64,000 nucleotides of DNA from Aplidium turbinatum (GCA_918807975.1 OU964919.1:14774001-14838000), one strand, 5' to 3'; shown: positions 1 through 11,350, numbered from the stretch's first letter. The notes: generated from the sequence alone by a model not told the origin. Translations and numbers: made by a program.

Positions 1-141
1 AGTGACGAACGTCGTTTAGGCTCATAAGCAGAAACTGGGAAGGTCATCCTTGCACTATTTGAAAGCATCGCTGTTTCTTCAAACTGCAACTGAAAAGCTG
101 CTAGCTCTGTCGTCCAAAACAAGTAGACGAAGCGCTCCATT
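1..141 (-). CDS. Possible partial first exon running off the left edge
   Basis: From an ATG at 141 on the minus strand the frame stays open to the window edge (47 codons, starting MERFVYLFWTTELAAFQ). An in-frame TAA lies directly upstream. No family is recognised. The open frame is short enough to be chance. Confidence 0.15.
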
Positions 142-2640
142 TAATGGGCGAAAGATGGTGCAATTGTTGATGACGTAGCCTGTTGTCAGTTCCTCAGCGC
201 CACAATGACGGACAAGAAAGGTGGCACTCCTCATTGATGCTTGGTTGAACGAAAAAGTCTGACGTCAGTAAGCAGACGACTGAGGCGTGCCCACATGTGG
301 TTTGCTTGAAGATGACGTATGGCAAGTTTAAAATCATCTAAAGATAGAAGATAGTTCTAAAGCTTAAGAGTTTGTTGAATGTTCAAAAGCGACCTGCCTG
401 TAAATTTTTTAAAACTAGTCAAAATTTCTTACTTGCATAAACTATGTTGTTTCATGGTTGTTCACATTGTGATCCCACTGTGATTACGATAAATATACCT
501 TACGGTTTGGTACAATAAAATGGGTCATTGAAACTTTGAAAATCAATTTCATTTTATATTTCGGTTATGGTAATACAATTGTAAGGAAGCATGTATTTTT
601 TAGGCAGACCACCACGTTTTTACTTCATAAGTTGTGTTTATCTGTGGTCAGACCATTTTGAAGCAAGGTCTTACCTACTTTCGAAAGGTTGATTTTCTCA
701 GTTGGACGTCGTCTGCAGACGTAGAGTTAATATTAAAAAGGACTGATTTGCTAGCAGATATTGAATAGATGCTTGACTGCGCAGCATAATATATTTTATT
801 AGCTGACAAATAACGGCCAGATGTAGCGAGTTGGTTAAATAACAACCAAATGGTGTTAATCATTCTTGCAAAAATGTGCAAGTGTCTTTCAGATGTGAAC
901 TAGAGAAATGGCCTACCTAAAGGTTTGTAACTATAACTCAAATAAACGCTTTGGAGAAAATGGTTTCAATGGGCTCACAAACATGGAATTGATATATGGT
1001 TCAAATGCTAGTGATATTAAGCCAAAATAAAATGCATCGCCATGTTATCTGTATCTAGCTTTCTCAAAAAACAATCTCCATAAGGTTTTTAAGCCAAGTT
1101 TGCATTACAATAATATTGTTGATACCGATTTTGGCAAACCTTTTCATGTTGTTAGGCTACTATTAGGACTACTTAGTTGTTCTCTCGTTATGTGTAATCA
1201 TTACCTGTCAATAAATAACATATGATGTGTCTATACAGTAGCTGGCAACCACAAAACCAATAAAAAAAGTAGTGGCCTGATACTAACATGTAACATTGTG
1301 GGACAACAAAGTAAAACCAATTCCGAGATAATCTGACGACGAAGTGAGCAGCGAATGTGAAATGACCAGAATCGGCTGCTGACAATAACAGCCATCATTG
1401 TTTCAAATATCTGCCAATTAATGTTGATTTTGCACAGAAACTACGTATATTTATAAATACAAATTAGCAGCGATAGACTTAGTCTATGCACCAACAAGCA
1501 GAAATTCAATCAACCAACTTATATGAAAATTTAATTACTCTTTTTCCCAACAGCTCCAGCCTGCGTTTTTGAAAAACTACTCATCATAATCACTGCCAAT
1601 CTTATGGCCTGCAAGTCTCATAAATGACGGTTCTAGAAGTTAAAGATTGTAATTTTAAAAGCGTCCAAGTCCAAAATTCTCAAATTAAGTTCCCATACTC
1701 GAGACATGACTTACCGATAGTTATTTTTAAAATTTAAAACAAAAGTTTGAGTGTCTGAAATCTGTGACATTTAAAAGTGGACTTCGGTACTTTATTCTGC
1801 GCTGAAATTTTGGTGCAAGGATTAGGTGACTGCCAAAAGCACTTTTAAAACTACACTTTTCAATTGCACATTTACACATGGCGGCCATATGTTGCAGTTA
1901 GGAGATATTGAACAGAGCACTGCTGCCCTACTGGAATTGACGTAGCTTACCTGATACTGGGCATTATGAAACACAACAACAAATTAGAAGACAATACTAT
2001 GTGATGCTGATTGCTGAACCAATAATAGTTTTTCTCTACTAAGAAATCAAGCAGAGAGCCCGAATAAGCCAAAGTTGTCCGAAAAAAGTTATGATGATGA
2101 TGATGATGGCTATCCTTCGTCTTCGAGGATGATGGCCTTCGAAATAAAATAAAAGCTAACGGTGAGTTCTTAAATGGCTAATGAGTCCAATCCTGGCTTT
2201 AAACGTTCGGATACATTTGGTACATTTAAGATCATTTGGGAGAGTTGGTCGTGGATGTGATTGTCGTTCTTTTCTTTGCATTCTTTTTTCTATTAACGTT
2301 TTAGATCTGCTCTTCTCAAACGTGGCAACACCTTCATGATTGGCAGATCTCCAAAGCAGCCTATCCTCTGTGGTTTCCTCCCAGTTTGTATATACAAACT
2401 CATGGAATCCAAAAGCATATCTAGATTTACTTTACAATAGTTTTAGGTTACCGGTAATTCAAAATCACATCAAATCAATTCAAGCAATGTTTCGGTTTTT
2501 GTATCAGCCTTTTATATTAGATATACTGTACATTGAATTTTGAATGCAAAAAAAGTTTTGTTGGCTAGGATAACAAATTAAGCTATTTTTCTGATGACTA
2601 AATCATACCAAAACCAAACTCCACTTCACAGCATCAACCT
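142..2640. other. Non-coding stretch, no gene recognised
   Basis: AT-rich sequence without a convincing exon. A weak copy of the short palindromic repeat lies near 690-757 (gacgt/cagacg core, ending in gatttgctagcag), and a GAT trinucleotide run at about 2092-2110 abuts a small inverted motif around 2115-2145. Confidence 0.5.
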
Positions 2641-3276
2641 CACCAGCAAATCAGTCCTTTGTTACATAGCGATGGTCAGCACTTTAGCAGACGTCGAAAT
2701 AAAGTAAAAAAGACTGTTTTTAACTGAGATGTACACCAAGATGAGCCCTTTCTTTAGAGGCGTGTCTTATACATACTTCCATGGCTTGCAAGACGAAGCA
2801 AACCTAGGCCTAAAAAGATAATCAGAAAGACAAAATCACAAGAACTTGAACAAGCAGTCTTTCTCGTTAGGCAAAAACATTAAAAAACGCTAGTTACTCC
2901 AATCAATGTTCTGCTAACCCAGAGTTTCTTAACCAGGGGTGCTCACACCACTAAGGGGTGGAGGGGAGGATCTGCTCATAGGAGATGTGTGAATGCTGAT
3001 TTACAGGGTGATCAAGCCAAGTGTAGACAAATATTTATTGAAATAACAATACATCCAAACAGGAAAAAATTTACACATATAAAGAAAAATACAAAGAAAA
3101 GTATAAATAAACAAAATGCACTTTTATTTTTCAATATATCCTCCCTTTGCCTTCACCAAATGCCTTAGTTCGTTGTGCACTTGACTGCATGAGGCACGTA
3201 TGGTGTCTGATGATATTTTTTCCCAACAATAACACTTGAATGATTTGAAGAACAGGCTTCACTCTCCAAGATACTC

Positions 3277-6200
3277 ATCATAATCCATCGTCGGTTTGTT
3301 CCCCACTAGTGGGGGTGGCCGATTGTTTCCGCGCAGCAATTGTTTTAATCCCTTTTCTCCATTTCACCCTGTCCCTTGCATCTTCCTCCTTCAGTCCGAC
3401 TTTTTTAAATTCATCCTTCACTTGTTGTTTCCACGTTCTTCTTGGACGACCGCGTTTCCTCTTCCCATCCACCTTTAGATCTAGTGCCTTTCTAAGAAAA
3501 CTTCCTTCCTCCCTCCTTATCACATGTCCATACCATCTTACTCCATTTGCCCTTGCCAGTTGGTCTATGGTCTCTCTCATCTCTAGCATATCCAACAATT
3601 CTTCAGTCCTTTTTTCCCTTCTCGTTTTCACCCCACACATTGCTCTCACCATTGACCTTTCCGTTCTTCTCAGGATTGCCAGTTCACTCTCTCTCAATAT
3701 CCATGTCTCGCTACCATATAGCATTGCAGGCCGCACACAGCTCCGATATACTTTCCCTTTCATCCTTAGTGAGAATTTTCTGCCATACAACATTTCCCCA
3801 CATTCCCTGAACTTTGCCCAGCCCAATCTTGCCCTTGTTGTCACCGCTGCTTCACATCCACCACTTCCATTTATCCGATCACCCAGATAACAGAAGTCTG
3901 TCACTGTTTCGATGCCATGGCAGAACTCATCATCATGGCCTTCCACTTCATTCCTTCCTTTACTGCATTTCCCACAAACAAAACACTTCGCCAATCTTGT
4001 TGCGGCTCTCTTGACATTAGCACATCTTGCATGTACCCACTTTCCACATTCCTTGCATTGCATTGAATTTCTCATCACTCTCTTGCCACATATTCCACAG
4101 GGATCTACTTTGCTCTCAACAACTGTTCCTTCTGCTCCACTCACCATCACTTTTGTTTTTTCAAGATTCACCTTCATACCCTTAGTTTCAAATGCTTCTT
4201 TCCATTTCTCAAACTTTCTCTCCAGTCCCTCCATACTATTACTTGTCAAGACCAGGTCGTCTGCATACAAAATTTCACTCAATAAGCCCTCCCTCACTCC
4301 TTCAGTTACAACGTCAACCACAATAGCAAATATCAGAGGTGACAAAACTGATCCTTGGTGTACACCAACCTTCACAAAAAACTCGTTTGAATAATTTGAT
4401 CCAACTCTCACTTTTGTTCTTGCATCCTCATACATAGACATCACAGCTCTCACTATTACCTCCGGTATACCTCTTTTCCTCATTGCCCACTCCATCACTT
4501 TCCTTGGTACTCTGTCAAATGCCTTTTCTAAGTCGACGAAACACATATATAGTTTTCTCTGCTTCTCTCGGTATTCCTCCTGCATTCTTCTCAATATAAA
4601 CAGAGCATCCACTGTACCTTTTCCTGGCATAAATCCAAACTGCATATCATTTAATTTCACCAATGTTCTCAACCTCTTTTCTAGTATTCGCTCCACAATT
4701 TTCATTCCATGCTCTAGTAGTTTTACACCTCTATATGCACTGCAACTTCTCACATCCCCTTTTCTCTTGAACAATGGAACAAGAGTACTATGCTTCCACT
4801 CCTCCGGCATTCCCTCTCCATCTAATACCCTTTGGCTAAGTTGTAGCATTACTTCAATTCCCAACTCTCCACTTGCTTTTATCATCTCTACGATCACTTC
4901 TGATGGACCGGCTGCTTTATGCAGTTTCATTTGCCCCATTGCCTCCACCACTTCATCACGAGTAACCTTTCCCACTGGACCCTCCACCAGATCAACCTCT
5001 GTCATATGATCCCATACATTCTCCTTATTCATAACATTTTCCATATGTTCCTTCCACACTTCTCCTCTGCTTTCCGGGCTGAAATGCAACTTCCCATCTC
5101 CACTCCTTATACATCTTCCCCCTACAATATCATTCCCATCCTTTTTCATTTGCTTTATGAGTCTGAATACTTTGTTTTGGCTTTCCCCCATTTTATTAAG
5201 TTCCTCCTCAGCACCATTCTTCATAGCTCTTGCAACAACCCTCTTTGCCTTCTTTTTCATACTCTTATACTTCTTTTTATTCTCTTCTGACCCATTTTTG
5301 CGCCACTGCTTGTATGCATCTCTTTTCTGTGAAATCGCATGCTTCACCTCTTCATCCCACCACCATGTGTCTCCACGACCCCTCCTCACTTTCTTTTTCC
5401 CACATACTTCATCACATGCTGCTAGGACACCTTTCTGAAATGAAGCCCACAAGTCCTGCGCACTCATGTTTACCAGCTCTTTTGCTCTTTTCACAAACTT
5501 AATTCTCGTTTCTTTTTCCTCCAGTTTCCACACATTTCTCACAAAAACTCGTTCTTTCTTCACAATTTTCTTCACTTTTTTCATATTTAAGTCTCCTACT
5601 ACTAGTCTATGCTGCAACTCCCACGGAATTACTTTCACATTCTTCAAGTACTTTCTCTGTTCCTGCCCAACCACAATAAAATCAATTTCCGACTCATGTC
5701 CTCCTGAGCTGTAAGTCACCTTCCTTTTCTCTTTCTTTTTAAACCATGTGTTGGCAATACAAAGTTTCCTTTCATCACAAAATTCAAGTAGCATTCTTCC
5801 TTCCATGTTTCTCTCCCCATAACCATACCCTCCATGAATGCCCTCGAACCCATTTGCTTGTTTTCCAACATGTCCATTAAAATCTCCTAATCCAAACACC
5901 AACTCTTTTGAACTCCGTAAATCCCATTCCTCTGCCAAAACATCATAAAAACTTTCCTTTTCTAAGTAATCCCTACCACTTTGAGGTGCATATGCACAGA
6001 TTAGCCTCACTACCTCCTCTTCAAAAGCAAGTACCATTGTCATCACTCTGTCACTCCTTCTTCTAACTTCTATTACTTTCTCACACAATTCCTCTTTTAC
6101 CAAGAAACCAACACCACCGATTCCTGTGTTATTTCCTGACCACCATAACTTATATCTCCTCCCATTGACACCTAAAAACCGCGCTGACTGTCCCCTCCAT

Positions 6201-6713
6201 CTTACTTCCTCTAGGCAACATATATCCACCCTTCTTTTTCTTAGTTCTTCACATATTTCAGTTCCTTTACCACACAAACTTCCCACATTCCAGCATCCGA
6301 TTCTAACACCATAATCTTTTTTCAATGTTTTTTTGTTTTCTCGGAACCCAGAGATTCTTCGCACCCCTTGCCCATCTAAGGGCTGCTGGGGACTAGGGGC
6401 CATTTTTAGCTTTTGCTGCATTTAAATAATATTTTGGAGCAAAGATTTTCCAGCCGGATGCCCTTCCTGACGCTAACCACAGTTATTGGCGGTGGGCCTA
6501 GCCTTTACTTAAAAAAGTATTTCCTGCAAGGCAGCAGGATTTCTAACAAGTTTTAGCCAACCAGTCGAGGTTGTTGCCCATGAGGTGGGACGTGGACCCA
6601 CTTGTTAGTTTGGTGTGTGATCAAGACCAGTGTTCCCCGAGACCCATAGTGTAACAATCCATGGCGACTGCCCAGGGTTCAAAGGTGCTACTTGTACCTC
6701 ACACCTACCTCAT
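3277..6713 (-). mobile_element. Full-length RTE-like LINE inserted in the mariner
   Basis: On the minus strand the host reads TGGAGTAT before the element and GAGTATCTTGG after it, so a 6-bp target duplication GAGTAT (6714-6719 and 3271-3276 in plus coordinates) brackets 3437 bp. Removing it restores the mariner codons AIWSILESEACSS. The 5' UTR is about 290 bp and contains the gtcaggaagggcatccgg motif common in RTE-type elements. The 3' end falls right after the ORF stop, with essentially no 3' UTR and a short ATTATGAT tail. It looks whole. Confidence 0.93.
3278..6421 (-). CDS. LINE ORF: endonuclease-reverse transcriptase with Cys-rich finger, 1047 aa
   Basis: Single uninterrupted frame. Residues about 38-275 are an APE-type endonuclease (IGCWNVGSL near 43, CCLEEVRW, GDFNGHVG near 180, SEIDFIVV, QHRLVVGDL). 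Residues about 480-760 are reverse transcriptase (LHKAAGPSEV, MPGKGTVDALFILRRM, FVDLEKAFDRVPRK near 632, VHQGSVLSPLIF, ILYADDLVL near 717). A CX2C/HX2C finger, CGICGKRV to CFVCGKC, lies at 772-820 between RT and C-terminal domain; it resembles PHD-like fingers. The C-terminal region has WYGHVIRRE and KRKRGRPRRTW (near 993), typical of RTE-related elements. It would nick target DNA and prime reverse transcription of its own RNA. Several frames on the other strand are shadows. Confidence 0.95.
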   Translation of the reverse strand: MQQKLKMAPSPQQPLDGQGVRRISGFRENKKTLKKDYGVRIGCWNVGSLCGKGTEICEELRKRRVDICCLEEVRWRGQSARFLGVNGRRYKLWWSGNNTGIGGVGFLVKEELCEKVIEVRRRSDRVMTMVLAFEEEVVRLICAYAPQSGRDYLEKESFYDVLAEEWDLRSSKELVFGLGDFNGHVGKQANGFEGIHGGYGYGERNMEGRMLLEFCDERKLCIANTWFKKKEKRKVTYSSGGHESEIDFIVVGQEQRKYLKNVKVIPWELQHRLVVGDLNMKKVKKIVKKERVFVRNVWKLEEKETRIKFVKRAKELVNMSAQDLWASFQKGVLAACDEVCGKKKVRRGRGDTWWWDEEVKHAISQKRDAYKQWRKNGSEENKKKYKSMKKKAKRVVARAMKNGAEEELNKMGESQNKVFRLIKQMKKDGNDIVGGRCIRSGDGKLHFSPESRGEVWKEHMENVMNKENVWDHMTEVDLVEGPVGKVTRDEVVEAMGQMKLHKAAGPSEVIVEMIKASGELGIEVMLQLSQRVLDGEGMPEEWKHSTLVPLFKRKGDVRSCSAYRGVKLLEHGMKIVERILEKRLRTLVKLNDMQFGFMPGKGTVDALFILRRMQEEYREKQRKLYMCFVDLEKAFDRVPRKVMEWAMRKRGIPEVIVRAVMSMYEDARTKVRVGSNYSNEFFVKVGVHQGSVLSPLIFAIVVDVVTEGVREGLLSEILYADDLVLTSNSMEGLERKFEKWKEAFETKGMKVNLEKTKVMVSGAEGTVVESKVDPCGICGKRVMRNSMQCKECGKWVHARCANVKRAATRLAKCFVCGKCSKGRNEVEGHDDEFCHGIETVTDFCYLGDRINGSGGCEAAVTTRARLGWAKFRECGEMLYGRKFSLRMKGKVYRSCVRPAMLYGSETWILRESELAILRRTERSMVRAMCGVKTRREKRTEELLDMLEMRETIDQLARANGVRWYGHVIRREEGSFLRKALDLKVDGKRKRGRPRRTWKQQVKDEFKKVGLKEEDARDRVKWRKGIKTIAARKQSATPTSGEQTDDGL

Positions 6714-8050
6714 ATACTCCATATTGCGAAATCTATTGGGTTTAAATCAGGAGAGGATGGAGGCCATAATTCCTTTGGCCAAAACTCTTCCATTTCTTCT
6801 TACACCAGTCCTGGACAAGATTTGCTGAGAGGAACCTAGCCCCATCTTGTTGCAGAGTTATTCCGTCTTCTCCAAATGTTGCATTGATCCAGGGAATCAA
6901 TTTCTCCCTCAACATTTTCAAATAAACATGTTGATTCATTTTTACTCCCTCTTTAACCAAGAAGAGGGGATTTTCTTCACCAGTTGAAGTTACCCCACCC
7001 CAAAACATCCCAGGGGCTGGTTTCTGTCTCCGGAACATCAGCCTTTCATTCAGTGGGATATCTTCTTTATTCTTTGCAAAAATACGGTCATTCTAATGAT
7101 TATGCACAGCCTGAACGGTGAATAACTTTTCGTATGCCCAAAGAACTGGTGGCTGCGTGCCTCATGCAGTCAAGTGCACAACAGACAAAGGCGTTTGGTG
7201 AAAGCAAAGGGAGTACGAATGAAAAACAAGAGTACATTTTGTTTATTTATACTTTTCTTTGCATTTTTCTTCACATGTGTATTTTTTCCTGTTTGGATGT
7301 ACTGTTATTTCAAGAAATATTTGTCTACACTTGGCTTGATCACCCTGTATCTAGATTCTAGATTAGTTGCAGAATGGTGAAAAAACTCTGACTCGTTTAT
7401 TGGGTTTTTAACCCACATTTTGGCTTTCAGGTGATTATTCCTTTCCAGTCATTCTAAACAAGAGAAGAAAAAAGTTAAAAACCTCTGTGCTAACTGAAGC
7501 AACAGCCTACAATAGGGTGGCCCCTTTTGAGGCAATTTTTTCATTTTAATTTGCCTTAGTCCAAAATATTAATAAATCCAAAATTTTTTTGAAATCTGAC
7601 CCTGTTTAGACCCTGCCCCAGCATTTTTAAATCGAGCCCCCTAAATCACGTTTTTAATGATAAAATTAGTACTATTTGAGCTAGATATATGTTGTTGGTA
7701 TTCATTTTTATTGTTTGTCAGAAAGGAAGATACTTGCATGCCTTAATTCAAGATTTGAACAACTTTTTATTAATTTATTTTATAGTATCAATGTAAATGC
7801 TTCTTAAATTGACCGATGAAATGATATGATTTCTTTCTGAGAGTTAGGCAAAAGACAAAGTGATGAAAGCACTACTAATTTATTAACCAAGAAGTGACAC
7901 CACATCGCATTTCACACAATAGAATCTATGTTTGCTTGGATTTTCTGGTGACATGATACTTTTTCCGGACCCATGGCCGTTTTTTTCCTTCTATGGTGCC
8001 CAAAACTTCACCAATTTGTCATTTTTGCTTGGCCATCCGCCCAGTTGCTG

Positions 8051-8256
8051 TGGGTCTGCTACTATTCGGTGAGTCCGATTCGGTGAATTCCTAACCTCTA
8101 ACCCCTAACCCTAAAACGGCAATGATAATTAGGCTACGGTACCCAATAATTTAAAAAAAAAAATTAAAAAAATCCCCCCTTAAGGGATCGGACTCACCGA
8201 ATCGGACTCACCGAATCGGACTCACTGAATCGAACTGACCGAAACGGGCCATTCCG
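8051..8256. mobile_element. MITE with telomere-like core, inserted in foldback left arm
   Basis: Begins tgggtctgctactattcgg and ends cgaaacgggccattccg. The same two ends bound a second copy at 42713-43222. The opposite foldback arm lacks it and reads straight through cagttgctgttgttg, confirming insertion. The interior has repeats of gaatcggactcacc and a ccctaaccctaa-like run. Confidence 0.75.
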
Positions 8257-8702
8257 GTTGTTGTTGTTGTCAGTTTAACTCCATTTTCTACAGATTTAGT
8301 GTGACTTGGATAATTTAGATGAAAAGGATGTTCCACAACTTGCTTAATGTTAATGCAAGGTTTGGTCAGGAGAGGTTCATTCAAGGGCATGATTCCTTTT
8401 TTGTTTGAGAGGTAAGATATTGTGGAGCACCCACTGGCACTGCCATATAATATGGTTATCATTTCTGTATAAGATGTTGCCTCAAAATTTAATTTAGGAA
8501 GGTGAAACTCTTCACTGAAAAATTTTACAATTGACTTTCATCATTGGTGGTGCGCCAAATCTGAGAGATTAGTTTGACTGCATTAGCTGTGATGGTTTTG
8601 TTATCATCGCCCAGCATTGCCAAAAGCACATTTTCGGGATGAGCAAAAAAGCAATTTTGTTGAACACTCTGTTGAATTACTAGGAGCACTTCATTGCCAT
8701 TG

Positions 8703-9701
8703 CAGGCCTCGAAATTCCGGCGGTCATGACCTCCGGTATGACCTCGAATGTCTGCCGAAGCCGACTCATTGGTCGGTCATAAATGACCGCCGCAAAATTC
8801 TTGACAAAAATAGAGCTAATGCAGCAAAACTATATTTTAAATTTGAATTGTTACAATTGTTTGTTTAACGCGAACAAATACGGAGCTGAAACAATAATAC
8901 TACAGGCAATTGCGTTAAAGATCACATTAGAGTGGTGTGGTTAACGAGCTGATGGCAAAAGTAGCCATTTTTACATCATTTCAACGCCTTGCAATGTTGC
9001 CTTGAAATAAAGTTGTCTAAACTTTTCGGCAGGATATGTATTCTAATTTTAACAATGAGGATTATTGCGTTACATTGATCGTTTGTTAAAAAGAAACGTC
9101 ACAGAGAAGCAAGTCTCAGCTGGGTTCCGCACGTGCTTAGGCGAATGTGGCGACCTCATTCATGCTGATGCTGATAGAAATAGAATTTCTGCACATAAGG
9201 GAGAGTGTTAGACTAACACTATTGTGTTAGTTAGTTAACACTAGTTACACTATTGAGTCACTAATGCGCATTTGTCTGGACAGTCCTGACATGGAGATTT
9301 ACGACCCCGCGCCGGCAGTAATCGCTTGGCACAACAATTCTATAACGCGAAAACCACGGAATAAGTGATCGTAGTTGCTTTTGTAATAAGGAAATTTGGA
9401 TTGTTGTTTTTAATTGTGTTTATTGCGTCATTACACGACTGTCATTAACGCACTGATTTATTTGCAAGCAATCTGCTCCAGTATACTTTAGGGTCGGTTA
9501 ATTAAGCCATTAACTATTGCAGAGTTATTCTGTTGTAGAAGATCTTCTTCTACAAACACGACTACACAATACTGTAGTGTGATTTTGTACAAAATCTACA
9601 TGCAAAAAATATGTCCGGTTGAGATATTAAATGTCCGCTGAAAGAACCAGTCTGGTAGGACATGCTTGACCGCCGGAAAAAAGTACAAATTTTGAGGCCT
9701 G
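8703..9701. mobile_element. 999-bp non-autonomous DNA transposon in foldback left arm
   Basis: Terminal inverted repeats caggcctcgaaatt / aatttt gaggcctg, followed inward by ccggcggtca on both sides. Flanked by CATTG (8698-8702 and 9702-9706). The other foldback arm carries the empty site with one CATTG. A 5-bp duplication with CAGG..CCTG ends could fit a hAT-like family. No transposase frame is visible; ORFs inside are short and unrecognised. Confidence 0.8.
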
Positions 9702-11167
9702 CATTGAATAGATTCTTTTGCAATTGCATTTCTTGAAAACGATTCTTTGGCTCATCCATGATTGTACTTTTATATTTAGCTTGAATATGACTTTTCCAAT
9801 AAACGCCAACAATGTATTTTGCAAGAAGGCTGATTTTTTTTGTAAGGTGCATTTGGAATCCATAGATATGTAAACCCTTAGAACTCGTGATCCCAAAGTC
9901 AGCCAGCGAGAATGACATAGTGGACCAATTTTGTTATAGACAAAATCAGAGCTTTCATGATCATCTCCGGAGTTAACAGTTAATAACAAAATTGGTCCAC
10001 TGCGCCATTCTTGCTGGCTGACTTTGGGATCACGAGTTCTAAGGGTTTACATATCCATGGATACTAAATTACAAATGCACCTTATATAAAAATCAGCCTT
10101 CTTGCAAAGTATAATTGGAGAAGTTACATTCCAGCTAAATATCAAAGTAGCCTACAATCATGGATGGGCCAAAGAATCTTTTTCAAGAAATGCAAACGCA
10201 AAAGAATCTATTCAATGGCAATGAAATGCTCTTAGTCCTTCAACAGAGTGTTCAACACAATTGCTTTTTTACTTATCCTGAAAATGTGCTTTTGGCAATG
10301 CTTGGTGATGATAACAAAACCATCACAGCTAATGCAGTCAAACTAATCTCTAAGATTAGGCGCACCACCAATGATGAAAGTCAATCGTAAAATTCTTCAG
10401 TGAAGAGTTTCACCATCCCAAATTAAATTTTGAGGCAACATCTTATACAGAAATGATAACCATGTATGACAGTGGGTGCTCCACAATATCTTACCTTTCA
10501 CAAAAAAAAGGAATCCTGCTTTTCATCTAAATTATTCTTGAAAGTCACAATAAATCTGTAGAAAATAGAGTTACACTGACAACAACAGCAACTGGGCGGA
10601 TAGCCAAGCAAAAGCGACAAATTGGTGAAGCTTTGGGCACCATAGAAGGAAAAAAGGCCATGGATCCGGAAAAAGTATCATGTCACCAGAAAATCCAAGC
10701 AAACATAGATTCTATTGTGTGAAATGCGATGTGCTGTTACTTCTTGGTTAATAAATTAATAGTGCTTTCATCACTTTGTCTTTTGCATAACTCTCAGAAA
10801 GAAATCATATCACTTCATCGGTCAATTAAAGTAGCATTTACATTGATACTATAAAATAAATTAATAAAAAATTGTTCAAATCTTGAATTAAGACATATGC
10901 AAATGACTTCCTTTCTGAAAAACAATAAAAATGAATACCAACAACATATATCTAGCTCAAATAGTATGATACTAATTTTATCATTAAAAACGTGATTTAG
11001 GGGGCTCGATTTAAAAATGCTGTTGGGGCAGGGTCTAAACAGGGTCAGATTTCAAAAAAATTTTGGATTTATTAATATTTTGGGATAAGGCAAAAATTTA
11101 TCACCCAGGCAAGTTGAAATGAAAAAATTGCCTCAAAAGGGGCCACCCTAATATACAATTGTACAAT

Positions 11168-11350
11168 AAATCAAATATAGTTATTATGATACTATCTGAA
11201 GCCTTTACAAATTGTTTCACCTAACGGATCATCAGAAGGTCTTATTCAAATAGAATAATATTCTATTCTATTTGAATAAGACCTTCTGATGATCCGTTAG
11301 GTGAAACAATTTGTAAAGGCTTCAGATAGTAATAACTATATTTGATTTAA
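11168..11350. repeat. Near-perfect 183-bp palindrome
   Basis: Arms of about 85 bp, differing by one short indel near 11190, meet at a short AT spacer near 11257-11264. It starts 18 bp after the 3.6 kb foldback. It could be a small MITE or a fold-back product; flanks are too AT-rich to define a target duplication. Confidence 0.85.

Larger units (their letters stand above)
3004..7347 (-). mobile_element. Mariner-type DNA transposon, foldback form, host of a LINE insertion
   Basis: Ends read cagggtgatcaagccaag on both sides, flanked by TA (3002-3003 and 7348-7349). The transposase runs on the minus strand. Its pieces include MFRRQKPAPGMFWGGVTSTG, GVKMNQHVYLKMLREKLIPW, TLQQDGA and WPPSSPDLNPIDFAIWS (6720-7100), and after the LINE ISSDTIRASCSQVHNELRHL then VKAKGGYIEK (about 3130-3210). 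These are the catalytic-core and C-terminal motifs of mariner transposases. The N-terminal DNA-binding half is absent. Instead the outer 200 bp at the right end is an inverted copy of the left (3') end, including the C-terminal codons. About 0.9 kb without the LINE; not autonomous. Confidence 0.9.
7514..11149. repeat. 3.6 kb foldback element with protein-coding arms
   Basis: Ends agggtggccccttttgag and its complement are flanked by AAT on both sides (7511-7513, 11150-11152). The left arm (7514-8050, 8257-8702, 9702-9935) is the inverted copy of the right arm (9980-11149), with a loop of about 45 bp near 9936-9980. The arms diverge by scattered substitutions and small indels. Read outward, each arm encodes ENVLLAMLGDDNKTI, HHPKLNFEATSYTEMI, and SHTKSVENGVKLTT, motifs I recall from a family of uncharacterised invertebrate proteins (with PCHTQAVER..KLVTEAS in relatives). 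The superfamily is unknown to me. The left arm holds two later insertions. Confidence 0.85.

Noticed and set aside
1-540. 3' end of a plus-strand gene (short open frame, then caataaaatg near 511)
   Set aside because: Only eight codons before the stop lie in the window, so no protein can be judged.
3296-6314. Many plus-strand open frames of 60-190 codons
   Set aside because: They are antisense shadows of the intact LINE ORF on the minus strand; the plus-strand proteins have no motif.
8095-8115. Interstitial telomere tract
   Set aside because: Only a short ccctaaccctaa-like run inside a MITE; too short to be a telomere remnant.
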